5,598 nucleotides of DNA. Origin: Actinomycetota bacterium. GTDB lineage: Bacteria > Actinomycetota > Thermoleophilia > Solirubrobacterales > Solirubrobacteraceae. The notes under the pieces were generated by a model, which worked only from the letters and a program-made list of their open reading frames with translations, made no database searches and was not told the origin of the DNA. How positions within the stretch are numbered: the stretch's first letter is position 1; each line of letters begins with the position of its first letter. Positions 4,897 to 5,598 of the stretch are shown one piece after another. Both the position numbers and the translations under genes were made by a program. Where the stretch lies: contig JAHWJM010000193.1 in assembly GCA_019348435.1 (NCBI GenBank), positions 1 to 5,598 on the forward strand, written 5' to 3'.

Positions 4897-4970
4897 CACC
4901 CCGGGCTGGATTCGAACCAGCGACCTGCGGATTAGAAGTCCGCTGCTCTATCCAGCTGAGCTACCGGGGC
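4897..4970 (-). tRNA. tRNA-Arg, anticodon TCT
   Basis: This is a 74-base cloverleaf. Read on the minus strand: acceptor GCCCCGG, D arm GCTC/GAGC, anticodon stem GCGGA/TCCGC with loop CTTCTAA, T arm GCTGG/CCAGC with loop TTCGAAT, acceptor return CCGGGGT and discriminator G. The anticodon TCT decodes AGA, and probably AGG, as arginine. CCA is not encoded (CTG follows) and must be added enzymatically. The 1:72 pair is G.U rather than G-C. The gene lies 59 bases downstream of tRNA-Pro on the same strand, so the two are probably co-transcribed. Confidence 0.95.
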
Positions 4971-5029
4971 CTGCGCGAATGCTACGTCGCATGCCACGTC
5001 GAGGCTCGGTCGCTCGCTCGTTCAACTCA

Positions 5030-5103
5030 TCGGGACGCCCGGATTCGAACCGAGGACCTTCGCCACCCAAAGGCGACGCGCTACCAGGCTGCGCTACGTC
5101 CCG
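5030..5103 (-). tRNA. tRNA-Pro, anticodon TGG
   Basis: This is a 74-base cloverleaf. Read on the minus strand: acceptor CGGGACG, D arm GCGC/GCGC, anticodon stem TCGCC/GGCGA with loop TTTGGGT, T arm CTCGG/CCGGG with loop TTCGAAT, acceptor return CGTCCCG and discriminator A. The C1-G72 pair is typical of bacterial tRNA-Pro, and the anticodon TGG decodes CCA and related proline codons. One G.U pair occurs in the T stem. CCA is not encoded (TGA follows). It is the first gene of the Pro-Arg pair. Confidence 0.95.
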
Positions 5104-5113
5104 CTGCGGCTGA

Positions 5114-5119
5114 ACGGTA
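5114..5119 (-). promoter_or_regulatory. Candidate -10 box of the tRNA-Pro/tRNA-Arg transcript
   Basis: TACCGT on the minus strand (5119-5114) has the TAnnnT form and ends ten bases before the first base of mature tRNA-Pro, leaving a leader of only a few bases. No good -35 hexamer is visible 16-18 bases further upstream. Confidence 0.3.
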
Positions 5120-5129
5120 GGGCCTGGAC

Positions 5130-5147
5130 GCTGCGAGCGCACGCAGC
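5130..5147. repeat. 6-bp inverted repeat upstream of tRNA-Pro
   Basis: GCTGCG (5130-5135) and CGCAGC (5142-5147) are exact inverted repeats around AGCGCA. The element covers where the -35 region of the tRNA promoter would lie. It may be a binding site or chance. The rest of the 143-bp gap to the CAP-domain gene holds only a 5-bp inverted repeat, ATGGC/GCCAT at 5193-5205. Confidence 0.25.
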
Positions 5148-5246
5148 AGGCGCGCGCACCGGCAACCGGACGCCCCGCTCGATCGTCCGTCCATGGCGAG
5201 GCCATCTGCGTCGTGGACGAATGCTGGACGCGCCGATGAGCACCGC

Positions 5247-5598
5247 ATGCCACGAATCACCAACCTGCTCCCCCCGGCGCTGCTGGCCTGCATCGCGCTC
5301 GCGCTGCCCGCGTCAGCGTCGGCTGCCGCGCCCTGCGCGAACGCCGACATCATGCCCGGCGCCGCGAACATCGCCAGCGTCAAGAAGGCGACGCTCTGCC
5401 TGCTCAACGCGCAGCGCACGTCGCGTGGCCTGTCGCGGCTGTCGCCCGACCGCCAGCTCGCGAGGGCAGCCCGGCGCTACAGCGCGACGATGGTCAGCCA
5501 GCGCTTCTTCGGCCACGTCAGCCCGTCGGGCTCGACGCTCAGCAGCCGCGTTCGCGGCGGAACGAGCTACCTGCGCGGCAGCATCCGCAGCTGGTCGC
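5247..5598 (+). CDS. Secreted CAP-domain (SCP/PR1-like) protein, N-terminal part
   Basis: The frame starts at ATG 5247 and is cut by the window edge after 117 residues. GATGAG a few bases upstream is a weak ribosome binding site. Residues 1-28 are a signal peptide: a short start with R3, hydrophobic ALLACIALALP, then small residues ASASAAA where cleavage is likely. The mature part begins APCANADIMPG. C30 and C51 could form a disulfide. The CAP fold begins with the helix TLCLLNAQRTSRGLSRL (49-65), followed by DRQLARAARRYSATMVSQRFFGHVSPSG (68-95). H90 in GHVSPSG is the first histidine of the CAP cavity; the remaining acidic and histidine residues would lie beyond the window. Bacterial secreted CAP proteins of this kind are common in Actinobacteria; their biochemical role is mostly unknown. 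It is transcribed divergently from the tRNA pair. Confidence 0.88.
   Translation, partial: MPRITNLLPPALLACIALALPASASAAAPCANADIMPGAANIASVKKATLCLLNAQRTSRGLSRLSPDRQLARAARRYSATMVSQRFFGHVSPSGSTLSSRVRGGTSYLRGSIRSWS

Noticed and set aside
4897..5103. Attachment-site duplication of a tRNA 3' end
   Set aside because: The shared GGATTCGAACC is only the conserved T-loop present in both tRNAs. No other copy of either 3' end is in the window and no integrase gene is seen.
4333..5120. Plus-strand frames containing GLDSNQRPAD, GWIRTSDLRIRSPLLYPAELPG or GFEPATCGLEVRCSIQLSYRG-like stretches
   Set aside because: These are well-known spurious translations of the antisense strand of tRNA genes, here tRNA-Arg and tRNA-Pro.
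1..5598. CRISPR array, insertion sequence, rRNA or riboswitch
   Set aside because: No regularly spaced repeats, transposase motifs, rRNA sequence or recognisable riboswitch core were found by reading both strands.

Overview
This is a very GC-rich bacterial chromosomal segment. Its genes suggest an actinobacterium, most likely of the Thermoleophilia / Solirubrobacterales type. The clues are an Rv3520c-like LLM-class flavin/F420 oxidoreductase, two actinobacterial-type tRNAs without encoded CCA, a possible leaderless promoter, a secreted CAP-domain protein, and a Calx-beta surface protein ending in a basic, two-cysteine beta domain of a kind I associate with that group. The taxonomic call is inference.

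Layout, left to right. (1) 1-198 (+): the end of a probable thiamine-diphosphate enzyme (acetolactate synthase-like). (2) 232-630 (-): a 132-residue putative winged-helix regulator whose tail matches the last helices of an FCD ligand-binding domain. It converges on gene 1 and diverges from gene 3. (3) 724-1758 (+): an LLM-class oxidoreductase. (4) 1755-2954 (+): a GT1-type glycosyltransferase whose only sensible start is a CTG overlapping the previous stop (CTGA). (5) 2951-4186 (-): an exported protein with two Calx-beta domains, overlapping gene 4 tail to tail by 4 bp. (6) 4187-4477: a gene-poor stretch with a probable relic reading frame, a perfect 13-bp tandem repeat and a perfect 8-bp inverted repeat. 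(7) 4478-4765 (+): a small two-zinc-knuckle HNH endonuclease. (8) 4897-4970 and 5030-5103 (-): tRNA-Arg(TCT) and tRNA-Pro(TGG). (9) 5247 to the window edge (+): the N-terminal part of a secreted CAP-domain protein.

How the genes may work together. Genes 2-4 look like one module: a regulator divergent from a two-gene operon whose products could oxidise or reduce, then glycosylate, a small hydrophobic molecule. The substrate is unknown. The Calx-beta and CAP proteins are independent exported proteins. The HNH gene, relic frame and repeats lie on the 3' side of the tRNA pair. That is a common insertion neighbourhood, but I see no integrase, transposase or duplicated tRNA end. There is no CRISPR array, rRNA or complete mobile element. 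The least ordinary points are the CTG start, the chimeric regulator, and the small HNH/relic/repeat island.
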